DNA of 64,000 nucleotides from NCBI GenBank assembly GCA_001414345.1, contig LLCB01000071.1, positions 147,399-211,398 on the forward strand, read 5' to 3'. The position numbers and the translations under genes were made by a program. The stretch comes from Hymenoscyphus infarciens (Eukaryota; Ascomycota; Leotiomycetes; Helotiales; Helotiaceae). The notes under the pieces were generated by a model, which saw only the letters and a list, made by a program, of their open reading frames with translations, made no database searches and was not told the origin of the DNA. Below are positions 1 through 10,799 of the stretch, piece by piece (position 1 is the stretch's first letter; the number at the start of each line of letters is the position of its first letter).

Positions 1-351
1 TGAGGTATCTGAGAATAGTTGAGGTGTAGTTAGTTTATTTACAGCTAAACTGGGAATAGCTGTTGTTGGGTATGAAAAGGTAGTTTTGCTATTTTCGTAG
101 GGATACCTGGGGATAGCTAGCTTTACTGTTTATAGGTTGGTTACCTATGAATGTATTTGTTTGGAGTATGGAATTGCTTGGACGGGTTGGGAGACTTTGT
201 CTTGCTAGTTGCTAGGAAACCTGGGCGCTTAATTTATTTACCTTTTCTGGATTGTTAGAGGAGGTTGATGGGTGTATTTTGCGAAAAAGAATATAAAAAA
301 CAGAATATAGAAAAATTAAAAATTAAAATAAATTCTATCCTCTCTGCATCG
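1..351. other. Intergenic sequence, no gene seen
   Basis: Mixed-composition sequence at the window edge. I see no open frame with protein-like content and no repeat termini. It ends at the 8-bp target duplication of the first transposon. Confidence 0.5.
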
Positions 352-359
352 GCGGGTTG

Positions 360-1006
360 CAGCGTAATTACAAACTACTCTACTACCTATAACTACTCGA
401 GTAGTACTCAAGAGTAGTAGAGTAGAGTATAAGTAGCGGATTAGTTAAGTAGAGTAGAGTAGTAACTTAAGACTACTCGAGTAATCTTAAGTAGTATTAG
501 TTATTCTCATAAATTTACAAAGTAGAGTAGTTATCCTCGTAGTCTATCTTCTTCTTCTTCTCTTCTTCTATCTCTTCTTCCTTCTCTTTAAAAAAGCCTT
601 AACTTTTAGACTAATAATAGTCTCTACTATATCTTTAGCGAGTCGGTTTCTTCGCTTAAAGACTATTAAAGCTTCTTAACTAAATACTCTCTTACTAGAC
701 GCTAATATAGCTAGAACTTATAGCTACTTTTAGCTAATATTAGTAATTATATATATTATTAGTATATATCTCTTATTATATAATTATTAGATAATTTATT
801 AACGCTTAAATTAAAGAAGTTATATTATAAATAGAGCGTTTAGGAGGTCTCGCTTAAGCTCCCGGCAGTCCTGGAACGCTGCTCCGACGCCTCACCGAGA
901 AGTACTCTAGACTTTATGAGCAGAGTAGAGAAGTACTTAAAATTACTTGAGTAGAGTAGAGCAGAGGTCACTACTCTACTCTACTCTACTAATTTTAAGT
1001 ACGCTG
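360..1006. mobile_element. hAT-like non-autonomous DNA transposon (647 bp)
   Basis: Both ends start with CAGCGTA read inwards. The left end CAGCGTAATTACAAA and the right end, read on the minus strand, CAGCGTACTTAAAAT form an imperfect terminal inverted repeat. It is flanked by the 8-bp pair GCGGGTTG (352-359) and GCGGGTTA (1007-1014), which differ by one G/A transition as RIP would give. CAG termini with 8-bp target duplications are characteristic of the hAT superfamily. The subterminal 100-150 bases on both sides are packed with GAGTAG/CTACTC motifs in both orientations, as expected of transposase-binding subterminal repeats. No coding sequence is visible, so this is probably a MITE. Confidence 0.65.
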
Positions 1007-1014
1007 GCGGGTTA

Positions 1015-1719
1015 TACCACAATACCAACGATACCCTCATGTGCTTATTTGAGTAGAAATGGCAATATTTTCTTATGGGGTTACCGTTAGGAGCGGGTAT
1101 TAAAGAGTGAATTGAAGGTTCTGATATTTGTGTAACTTAGGGTGCATAAGGTGGAATTACCAAGACTGACGCATGAAATATCATTGAAGATGGTTTGTAA
1201 GAACGAAATGGATTGCTGGGAGAGAAGGAGAAAAAGTGGTTTTGTCTAGGTGTTTCGGAGAATGGGATTTAGTGAATGATTCTTTTTTATACCACTATAC
1301 GTGGATCGGAAGTGAGGACGTTAACTAGAGAGAGAAGAAGTATAGTGAGGGCGAAGGGAGGGAAGGTTTGAGTCTTTCTTAGTTTAAATGGGAAGTAGAA
1401 GAGGTTGAGAAGAAGACTAGCTGGAAGGTCATCAGATGATGTGGTCTCAAATGCTAGCCTATTAAGGAACTGGGGAATCATGTTTAAATCCCACAGTTGA
1501 GGGGTTAGAGATTTAAGATAGAAAAACTAGGAAATAAATTAGCTAACGTCTTATAGAGGTTAGTAGTGTTTTTCGTATACTATTTAGGAAGACTTTCTTT
1601 TATTAGAAGATTTGCTAAAGTATTTGAGATAGATATTCACTATTTAATTAGAAGCCTACTTGAATAAACAAGCTTTACTTTACGTATTTAGTCACGTCGT
1701 ATTTATAGTTCTTGATATA
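1015..1719. other. Intergenic spacer between two transposons
   Basis: Unique-looking sequence that becomes AT-rich after about 1500. A 64-codon minus frame at 1287-1481 has no recognisable features and I do not call it. Nothing else is seen. Confidence 0.45.
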
Positions 1720-1727
1720 GTAGGAAT

Positions 1728-2500
1728 CAGTATAGTCGATAGTATTTATAATATTATACTACTATGATATATTGTTAGAAACCTACTTTAATACATACTA
1801 TTTATACTATTTAAATACCACGATATCTAATAATATTATCCTTTATATTATTAGTATTTTAATTAATATCATAATAATATTATAGTATTACTAAGCCTAA
1901 ATATTTAAGCTTTTTACTCTAGATTTTAACTCTACTTCTTTTTAGCCTTATCTTTTAAAACTATATAGTATAACGTATAGTACAGAAAATATAGTACTAA
2001 ATAGCTAGAATTATAGATCTATTTAAATAGAGTATTTTAAAAAAAGAATTATATAAATAGCTCTTAAACAAACCCGAGTAATATAAAGTGATAAATATAG
2101 CCTATACGAGATAGATTTCTAGATATATTTCTATTAATACTAAGTACTAATTCGACGATAACAATGTTAGATTAATAGCTAGAATATAATAAACTAGTAT
2201 ATTGAATTCTACTAAGCTTTACCCTTTAATTATAGGTAAATATTAACTAAATCGATGAATAAAAATTATTTTAGTCTAATAAGTAAGTGATAAAAGAATA
2301 TATAGAAAAAGTATAAATAGTCTTATTTTAAGAAAAAGTAGGTTTTAGTACTTACGAGTTATTAAAAGATATACTATATAATATCATAATATTATAATAG
2401 TATTATAGCGTTTTTAGATACGTACTACTAGGATATTATAATAATATATTAATCTAAAATACTGTAGTATTTTATCATAATAATACTATCGACCACACTG
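1728..2500. mobile_element. hAT-like non-autonomous DNA transposon (773 bp), RIP-mutated
   Basis: The left end CAGTATAGTCGATAGTATT and the right end, read on the minus strand, CAGTGTGGTCGATAGTATT are inverted repeats differing only by G/A transitions. A perfect 8-bp duplication, GTAGGAAT, lies at 1720-1727 and 2501-2508. This is hAT-type structure. The interior is extremely AT-rich with many TATTAT motifs and no coding potential. It is distinct from the neighbour at 360-1006, whose terminal repeats differ. Confidence 0.8.
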
Positions 2501-2840
2501 GTAGGAATACGAAGAATTTACCGGAATGCATATTCGAGAGCGTGATGTTGAGAAGGAGGGCCTTCTTAGGGATTGTTCACTGTACAGTGCGAAAAAAATG
2601 AAACTGGTTTGGATTTCCATCAAGTTTTGAAAAAGGATTTATAATAACTAGCAGTGTCATGACCGGAGCATCCCTTAAATTATCTTTGAGTTCTCATAAC
2701 TTTAAAACTCAATCACTTCCCATCATCATCTCCAAGCTCTTTCCATAATCGTTCGTCCCATTGTTCGGATCCCGATCCTTTGCCTCGCAACTACTATACG
2801 GCTTCTCATTTCTATGCTCCCCATCAATTCTTATGAAACT

Positions 2841-3170
2841 CTAACCCTTAGCTTTTAAAATGTTCTTAGCCGCTTCTTCATACCACCCATTTACAAAGTC
2901 CCCATGGAAACAATATCCAGCACCAATCTACCAGAATTCAGCACATCACATCACATCACATCGCATGAAAAAGAAAGAGTAACTTACCTCTCTATATGCT
3001 AACTTGAAAGGCGGAACCCCCTTCCATCCCTGTGGAATCACCTTCTTAGTAGCATACCTAACAGTAAACCTCAAACTCGCCTCCTCTTCATACCAGTGTT
3101 GCCAGTAGTTTTTGGGTCACGGATGAAGGAAAAGAAGTAAGTGTAGCGAGGACTTCCTGAAGTGTGACAT
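2841..3170 (-). pseudogene. 3' remnant of a spliced protein-coding gene
   Basis: On the minus strand an open segment from about 3116 to 2988 ends at a good donor (GTAAGT). A 60-base intron (2987-2928, ending GGTAG) follows. A 29-codon last exon (2927-2841) ends in TAG. The joined frame is phase-consistent and reads like a globular protein: aromatic-rich upstream (NYWQHWYEEE) and CFHGDFVNGWYEEAAKNIL near the end. The last motif recalls the HxDFxNGW stretch of secreted DUF1996-type fungal proteins, but the match is from memory and weak. An in-frame TGA at 3117-3119 (TGG to TGA would be RIP-type) closes the frame upstream and no signal-peptide exon is evident. It is therefore probably a truncated, broken gene. 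It lies about 395 bases beyond the stop of the GPI-protein gene on the same strand. Confidence 0.45.
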
Positions 3171-3564
3171 GGGAATAAGGAGAAAGAACTTGGGAATTGC
3201 TCAGCTCTTAAGTTAGTGACGGGAAACAATCTAGGAGAACCCAAGAAAGTTTAGGAGAAGGACCAATTCAGGTTCTCGATTCTTCCAAGTACTCTCGGGT
3301 AATAGCAGTGATGGTTCGATGGTTCGAAATCCGAGACCTGCTCGAGCGATAAGAAAAGGGGTTGACATTCACTTCTTTTCTTGAATTGTATATGTATATG
3401 TATCTCTGTTTTAATTACTTCGATGTTCTCCCGCGATCCTCGCATTAGATCCATTTTTACACATTATTTATCTTTTCTCCATCCACCTCAACACCTAGTT
3501 GTTGTTTTCATAAATCCGTCATCACTTCTCATCTGATTAAGATACACCCCATTATATCACGCCA

Positions 3565-6401
3565 TTACATCACAAATACGAGGCTGGCAATCAAACTGCC
3601 TAGAAGGATGGATCCAAGTTGTATTGGGAGACTCGTTGCTGAACTCGCAGACACTGGACTGGACGTCGAGGGGGGTTGAGATCCTCCTGAGTTCGATGAG
3701 GCACTCGAAATCGACAAGGCATTCGAAACCGACGTAGCTGAGCTCGCACCCGATGTCGAAACCAAAGATGAATTTGGGAGCGTGGTTTTTGAAGAGGGAG
3801 AGCCACTTGTCTGGACCCCCGGAACAGGAATCGTAGTAGCACCAGTGAGAACCAAATAAGTACTCGCTCCGACGCTCCCAGAAGCACTCACGACCGTTGT
3901 GCTACCCGTAAACCCTGACGGCAAAGGTGCTGTAATTGGAATACTTGTTTTGAGGGCCGGAGAGCCGAGAATTATGTTTGGCGTTCCTGAAATTACGGTC
4001 GTTGGGTATGGGATTTGAGAGGGGATGGGGATTGTTGTTGCACCTGTCAGAACGAGATATGTACTTGGCCCCGCATTGCCGGAAGCTGGGATTACTGTTG
4101 TACTTCCTACGAGACCGGCAAGACTAGAAGGAAGTGCTGAGGGGATGGGAATGCTTGTCACTGCCCCCGAAACTCCGAGGACGACATTTGGAGTACCTGA
4201 AATGATGGTGGTCGGGAGGTTGGATGGCAGGCCGGGCATGAGGGGAATCGTGGCACCGTCTGAGTTGGCCAATGGGAGTGGATTTGCCGTTCCAGTGGGT
4301 GTGGAAATCGGAGATACACCGACGAGTGACGCGATCAGGCTTCCTAGATTTTCGTCTGCTGAAGCTGGTGTTGATGCTTGCTGGTCTTGAGAGCTCTGAC
4401 CTGAAGATGAGCCTCCTTGGGCTGGAGCTTGATTTTGGCCTTGACTTGAAGCTCCCCCTTGTGCCGGGTTTTGATTTTGGCCTTGACTTGCATTACTAGT
4501 ATCCTGGTTCTGATTTTGTCCTTGACTTGAAGCTCCCCCTTGTGCTGGGTTTTGATTTTGGCCTTGGTTTGAAGTTCCTCCTTGGTTGTTACTTTGCCCC
4601 TGGCCTGAATTCGAGTTTTGATTCTGCTCTGCTGGAACTTGATTTTGAGTTGGGGGATTTGCGGGCTGAGTAGTTCCAGGGACTCCGGGAGTATCTGCTC
4701 CATTGCTTGGGTTGTTTTGTACCGGTGATGGGTTGTTCACGGGAGCCGGATTGTTTACAGGAGTTGGGGTGTCCACTGGGGCTGGATTGTTTACAAGAGT
4801 TGGGGTGTCCACTGGAGCTGGGTTGTTCGCTGGAGTCGGGGTATCCACTGGAGCTGGGTTGTTCACCGGGGAAGGAATTATGGGAGACGGAATGTTCGCC
4901 GGTGGTTGTGTAGTGGGAGTATTAGGTACAGGTTGGGGATCTGGCTTTGGGGCCGGCGTTGGATCAGGTTGCGTCACCACGACAGGAGGAGGGTTCGTGG
5001 GCGTTGGAGCAGCTCCAGTTGGCGTTACGGTAATGACAGTAGAACTTGTCAAATCTCCACCAGCACCTGAATAGCGATTAGAAAACGATTCTCAAGAAAA
5101 TTCTTCCTTGAACATACCTTGAGTTTCTGGACTGACAGCCCTACATGTCGATCCACTAATAACCGCCGGCCCTGCAGGTAAACAAGAAGCAAGTTCCGGA
5201 AATTGACTTGCTGCAAAGTCAAGAGCTTGTTGAGCTGGATATCCATAATTCTCAGGCCCTGAAAATTGACCGCACGAAGGCCCGCTTGGGGTTTTCGTAT
5301 CATCCGCTTGTGCACTGGGAGACCCTCTCGTAGGAAAATAAATGTATGGTGTTGCGAGAGATAAAACGGTTGCCGATATTGAGTTACCGCTCTGGGTAGA
5401 AAAATATTCTTCTGCATTTGAGTTCGCGGTGAAAGTTGGCGCGTCGTATGTGGACGTGAATGCACCACCAGTAGAAACTTTATAAGAGTTTTCTGTGATT
5501 GGGTCGACAGTGGTAACCGTTGCAGTTTTGATTGCTGATATCAAGCCTTCATCACTTGTAGTGTAGAGTGTGGCCGTTAGTGTAACTTTGTCTGAACGTG
5601 TCGATATCGGGATTGATGTATAAGACTGGGAGACTCCTGTGTATGCACTGGCAAAACTTGAAACGGTGGCGCATACCAGATTCCCCTTCGAGTCCTTTAC
5701 CGCTGGCACATGTATAACCTTTAATGTTGGATATACGTTGAAAGCAGTTGGCGAGTTGACCGTAATTCCTGCAGTGACGATTTGGCTTCCATTCAATGAC
5801 TTGATCGTCTCGCTCACTGCTCTGACGTTATTGTAATAAAGCCCGATAGGGTTGGTTGCCACATCTGAGCTATACGGAAACGAAGCATTCGTAGTGTAGA
5901 CATTTGTGGTGATGGCTGAGAGTGTAGTAGTGGGGTAGGGTGTGACATAGGTCGTAATTGAAGTCAGATTGACTATCGCATAATATGTTTTCGTAATAAA
6001 CCTCTGCCAATAAACTTCACTGACTTGATCCTGAACAACGAAGCAGCAATTCGACGCCGCAGATGAAGGAGATGTGCTGTTGAGATATCTAGTGGTTGCT
6101 GAACGAAAACAAAAAGTTAGCAACCGAAGGGAACTTGAAAGTCCGTAAGGGCCATGTGTTGAAGCTTCTCGAACGACATCCATTCTCCGAGAACCTCTAG
6201 AAGAATTGAACCCCAAGTTTCTAGGTTCTTCTAAATGGTTTCGGAAATCAAGGGCATTGTTCCAAAATATCTAAAGCAATAGAGGAAGAAGAAAAAAGGA
6301 GGGTACGAAGAGTAAAGTTTCTGATTCTTACATGATAGAGCGTTGACATTATAGAGTAGAGTTGTACACACAACAGCCCAAAGAAAATTGAAGTTCGCCA
6401 T
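3565..6401 (-). CDS. GPI-anchored, Ser/Thr/Pro/Gln-rich secreted surface protein (three exons)
   Basis: Exons read from splice signals are 6401-6332, 6098-5118 and 5066-3565. Introns are 233 bases (GTAAGA..CAG) and 51 bases (GTATGT..CAG), both phase 1. The model encodes 850 residues. Residues 1-21 are a signal peptide. Residues about 24-350 form a Thr/Ser-rich ectodomain starting with the motif NCCFVVQDQVS. Then come a Pro-rich part with NNPAPVDTPTP-type 11-residue repeats, a Gln/Asn/Gly-rich part (QGQNQNPAQGG repeats), two repeats of about 74 residues containing STYLVLTGATTIPIP, and a hydrophobic C-terminus typical of a GPI signal. Function is unknown; a cell-wall or adhesin-like role is inferred from composition. 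The pseudogene at 10800-12020 is a paralog with the same Cys-Cys motif, C-terminal repeats and first intron phase. It is transcribed divergently from the pepsin-like gene. The first intron is long for this window, so an extra small exon cannot be excluded. Confidence 0.8.
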
Positions 6402-7493
6402 ATCTACAACGAGGAAAAGAAAGCCCGAACACTTGGTAACGACTGAAGGGTTGGGGGGGGGGGAAAAAAAGGAACCAAATTCTCGGCACTCTGCAGGACG
6501 GGAGTATATTTATGTGATCAACAATCAACCCCACGGTCCCCACCACGTCTCCACCAGGACTAGCACATTACATGGTAGACATGCCAAGAGCAATAGTCTA
6601 TCTCTCTTGGATCGCATGGTTGATAGCTCCGGAGTACAGTACTTTATGGATGACTGTACTCGATAAAATAAAAGGCAAGAAGAGCGAACCCTCCAATCAG
6701 GGCAATCACATAATGTTATGTAATCCCGCAAGAAGCTGGCCAGATCTTGGAAGAAGTGGGGCCAGCTTTCCTTGTTCATCCAGTAGAAAAGGAAGTACTA
6801 CCACGTACTGTACATGTACACAGGAAGACGTGGGGGTTTCAAGTTGACGAATAGCCAAGGCAACCTTCCTTGGTGCCTGACTTCCGTCAGCATGGTGAGA
6901 TTAGGTGAGATATCATTTAAGCACTGACCAATGGGATGACGGGACCACCCTGTAAGCGCTCGGCTTAGTAGTCATCATCTCGTACACTACTACTATCCCC
7001 CCCCGGAACTAAATGTAGAGTGCACATACATTTAGTATGGCACAGCGGCCGTGCAATTACATTTACTTAAGGGGGGGGGAGTACCTTGGCGCCTGCCATC
7101 CAGTGACTCCACTTTCCCCACAGAAGTTTAAATTTCTACCCTGTCCTGGTCTGTGAGTCTGGTCTCGTCTGTTTGCAAGGCCCCATGTTCTTTTTCTCTT
7201 TTTCTTTCCTTTCCTACACTAGTGCTTTCTGCTTTCTGCTCTCTGCTTTCTGCTTTCTGCTTTTTGCCCTGGCCTGGCCTCCTGCTGATTTCCAACCACG
7301 TAACTTGGAGATACGATTGCTGCCTCATTTGTCATTTGTCATTCCGCATTCCGAAATTCCGTTTGTTCAACTTTCTTCTCTTCCTGACCCAAGTCCGTCC
7401 CATCCTTCCGTACCGTCGCTCATCTCATATCATACATAGAGCATCACTCGCTTTGCGCTATGTATGGTCTGCATTGAGCTTGTGAAAGGGAAG
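6402..7493. other. Divergent intergenic region between the GPI-protein and pepsin-like genes
   Basis: About 1.1 kb that should contain both promoters. It has G and C homopolymer runs (about 6451 and 7071) and a short GCTTTCT-type tandem repeat at about 7224-7265. Open frames here are overlapping and compositionally odd, and I do not call any. Confidence 0.5.
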
Positions 7494-9537
7494 ATGCGCC
7501 TGCCATTTATCACGGCCTTGTTGATCGCACAATATGCGTCCCGCGGCGAGAGTCGAGCGAGCGTAGATGTTCTCTCCCCAAGAGACACGCCCGCACCCAT
7601 CGTGGTCGCAGCAGCGCAAAATTGTACCAACTCTTCTCTGTTTCTCCAAATTTGTAAACTAATTCATCGGCGATATAGGGGATGGAATCGACGGTCCCTG
7701 GAGTTCTTTTGCCTTTCAGGTTGGGACACCCGCTCAAACCGTGAGGTTATTGATCTCCACCGCCGTCCATCAGACTTCAGTTGTCCTTCCTCAAGGATGT
7801 GTCGCGTCCGACCCGTCAGACTGCGCAAATTTGCGAGGAGGGGAATTCCAGATCAGCTCATCAACCACATATGTGAAGAATATTGCGAATCTTTCTACGA
7901 ATATATACCCCCTCGCCATGGGAACTTCTTTAGGATACGAAGGCAAGGCAGCATTTGGATTCGATGATATTACGATTGGATGGCAGGGCGCTGGAGGGCC
8001 AACTCTGAAGAACCAGACGCTTGGTGGAATTGCAACAAAAGATACATACTTGGGGTTGTTTGGATTGACCCCGAGATCAAGCAACTTCACAACATTCAAT
8101 TCGCCTATTCCCGGCTTCATCCAGAACCTGAGAAACCAATCACTCATTCCCTCGACCTCATGGGGCTACACAGCTGGAAATCAATATCGACTGAATCGAG
8201 TATTAGGCAGTCTTACCCTGGGAGGTTACGATCGGTCGAAATTCGTCGCCAACGATGTGTCCTTCCCCTTCGGCCAAGAAGATGTCAGAGATCTGACTGT
8301 ACAAATCAATTCCATTACATCAGGCGACACAGCGCTTTTGCCTACTTCGATTCCCGCATTTCTGGATTCTAGTCTGCCATATATCTGGCTTCCGATCGAA
8401 GCCTGTACATTGTTTGAAAAAGCTTTCAATTTAACCTGGGACAGCACCAACAAAATATATCCCATTTCTGACTCTCAACACACAACTCTCCTCGCTCAAA
8501 GCCCCAGCATCACATTCACCTTGGGAAATTTGACAGATGGTGTGGCCGTAAACATCACACTTCCATACTCAGCCTTCGACCTCACAATCCAACCGCCACT
8601 AGTTACCAATACCACTCGATACTTCCCCCTGAAAAGAGCCACAAATTCCACGCAATATACACTAGGACGAACATTTTTCCAAGAAGCATATGTTTTTGCT
8701 GATTATGACCGCCTTAAGTTTTCAGTCTCCCAATGCAAATGGGTAGCGAACTCTCAACAGGACATTGTTTCTGTTCTTGCCCCTTCATTATCTGGGACAA
8801 GTAGTGGAAACGGCACTTCTACTAGCTCTAGCAACCCCCACGATGGTTCAAAAGCCTCTACTCCAATCGGTGCCATAGTGGGTGGAATAGTTGGAGGCAT
8901 TGCTTTTCTGGCAGCAATCGCAGCATTCTTCTTTATCCGTTTGAAGCGCCGTCGTGCGGCAGGAGCAGTCAAAGAAACAGCTCCAGCTACTACCGAGGAA
9001 GCATCTCAACCACCACCACCAAATCGACCAGAACTTGAACCCCACGAATCAAGTACGCTCTTCAAACCCGAGCTTGATAGCTCGCCATCAGCCTCGCGCC
9101 TCGAAATTGAAGGCCAAAAGCAACAATGGAAACATGAAGCAGATGGTAATCCAGTTGAAATCTACGAGATGCCAGCTGGAGATGTGGCAGTTGAAATGAG
9201 AGGAGAAGGAGAAGTGAGTGAACTGAGGGGCGATGGAGGGGTCAGTGAGATGGTTGGGAGCGGTGGAGAGCATGAGATGCCAGGCAGCGATCCGCAATTG
9301 AAACAATTCAGTTGGATGCAGACCCCAATTGGCACGTCGAAGGTCCCCAAACGAAATTTGAGTTGGGCCAGTACCCATGGTGTGAGCTCGCCTGGAGGTG
9401 CCAGTGATGCGGGAACATTGGTTAATAGCCCCCAAAGCGCAGTTGCGACTGTGAGTCCACAGTCTGCGGTGAACAACAGCCCTGGGGCGTATCGAGATGG
9501 GATTGTTAGTCCGACTAGTGCTACACCCTTAATGTGA
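7494..9537 (+). CDS. Pepsin-fold (peptidase A1-like) type I membrane protein, probably not a normal active protease
   Basis: Exons are 7494-7623 and 7679-9537. The 55-base intron (GTACCA..ATAG) joins in phase 1 to give QNWDGIDGPWSSF, the usual start of this fungal A1-like domain. The protein has 662 residues: signal peptide (about 1-22), pepsin-like lumenal or extracellular domain (about 40-390), Ser/Thr/Gly stalk, one transmembrane segment starting near residue 438 (GAIVGGIVGGIAFLAAIAAF) followed by KRRR, and a cytoplasmic tail of about 200 residues rich in Glu, Pro and Ser. The first active-site motif DTG is replaced by ISTA in the LLISTAVHQTSVVLP segment. The second is DSS (AFLDSSLPYIWLP). 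Loss of the first catalytic Asp suggests a binding or degenerate role (inference). I chose the ATG at 7494 because it starts directly at the signal peptide; an in-frame ATG at 7464 would add ten residues. Confidence 0.85.
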
Positions 9538-10799
9538 CGGGGTAAAGGACTGTGAAGACATGTTTTGGGTTTTTTTTTCATGTTTATACTATGAGTATAT
9601 GAGTTTTAATATATAATGAAGAATATATCGCAAGATACGTGTGGGTCCATCTTCTTTTTACGATGCATTACTACTTCTCACTCTGTTAGTCCCTCGGTAT
9701 CTTGATCGCCGGTTCCCCTTCTCCATCCCTATCGCTAGGAAAAGGACGAACGGGCTATGAGTCTATTTCGAGTTCTCATTTCTATGTTCCACGCCTGACG
9801 AGACCCTTAGTTCCTCCTGTACCTTGCAGGAAACCCCTGTGCGGCGACACCACAGAAATTAGAATGCCAGAATCGTTCTCGTTCTCGTCCGTCCTCTTTT
9901 CGGAAGCCGAGCTGAACATGAAACATGGGATTTTCATCGCCCCCAAAGGGGCCAACCTTTCTTGGAAGAAACCTCACCACACAGCCTCTCGACCTCGTAA
10001 GTTGCTCCGTATGAGGGTTTCCACTTTTGTTACTTACTTACTACTTACTTAGCGGATCCGTCTGGTTTGTCGAAAGTGCCGGGATAATGCTGTCAGGTCA
10101 CAGGTGCCCGTTTCTCTCCTTGGACTAGCGGGCGCGGGGCCGTTTGTTGGTGCGCGCTTGGAGAATCGTCCAACGGGTGAGGTGTCCAACGGGAATTCAA
10201 AGCACAGACTTGTGGGGGGGTTTCTCTTGACCATTCTCTTGTTTTAGTGAGACTTTTTTTTTTCTGATTTGGAAAATGTCTGTTTATGTGGAGGTATAGA
10301 ATACTTCCTTCAATGCACGCTCAACACGTGGCATACCACAAGTTGGAAGCCACGGTGTCGGAAGCAGCGGAGCTTCTAAGTGGCATGGTGGGAGAGATGC
10401 AGGAGTTTCCTGTATGCATGCACTTGAGAGGCACAGTGTGTGGGTGGTGTGTGAGGCCACTGTGAGGCTCGTTAGCGGCTGTATTCGCAATTGCGAGGCC
10501 CTTTTTTTGATTGGATCTCCCACCCTTCGGTTGCAAGGTTGCAAGGTTGTAAATTCGCACTGCGCCTCTCAGCCCTTTCAGTCCGGGGGTGATTTTGACA
10601 TGAGAGTCCGCATCCACAGTTTGACGCGAAGATAGTCGAAGAGGCTGCTTCCCATCTCTTCACTTTGGGTTATTCGTTCTTGTCAAAGGTTTTGTAGCTT
10701 TGCATTCTGGAATAATTACAGCGTACTAGAACTTTGATTAAAAATTAAAAAATAAAAAAATAATACTGTTTGAGACGAAACGGCTTGGCATTTTTCGTT
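9538..10799. other. Intergenic sequence, no supported gene
   Basis: Normal-composition sequence between the pepsin-like gene and the broken GPI-protein paralog. It holds the 3' flank of the former and the promoter region of the latter. Open frames up to 116 codons are present, but none has a signal, motif or splice context I can support. Confidence 0.5.

Noticed and set aside
4025..5074. Plus-strand open frames over the Pro/Gln-rich exon of the GPI gene
   Set aside because: They are antisense shadows of a low-complexity repeat exon; the minus frame has signal peptide, splice continuity and GPI tail.
7153..7485. Plus frames of 88-110 codons upstream of the pepsin-like gene
   Set aside because: Translations are Phe/Leu/Ser-rich from a CTTTCTG tandem repeat; no motif and they overlap each other.
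9702..10635. Several open frames of 61-116 codons on both strands
   Set aside because: No signal peptide, domain, splice context or consistent codon pattern.
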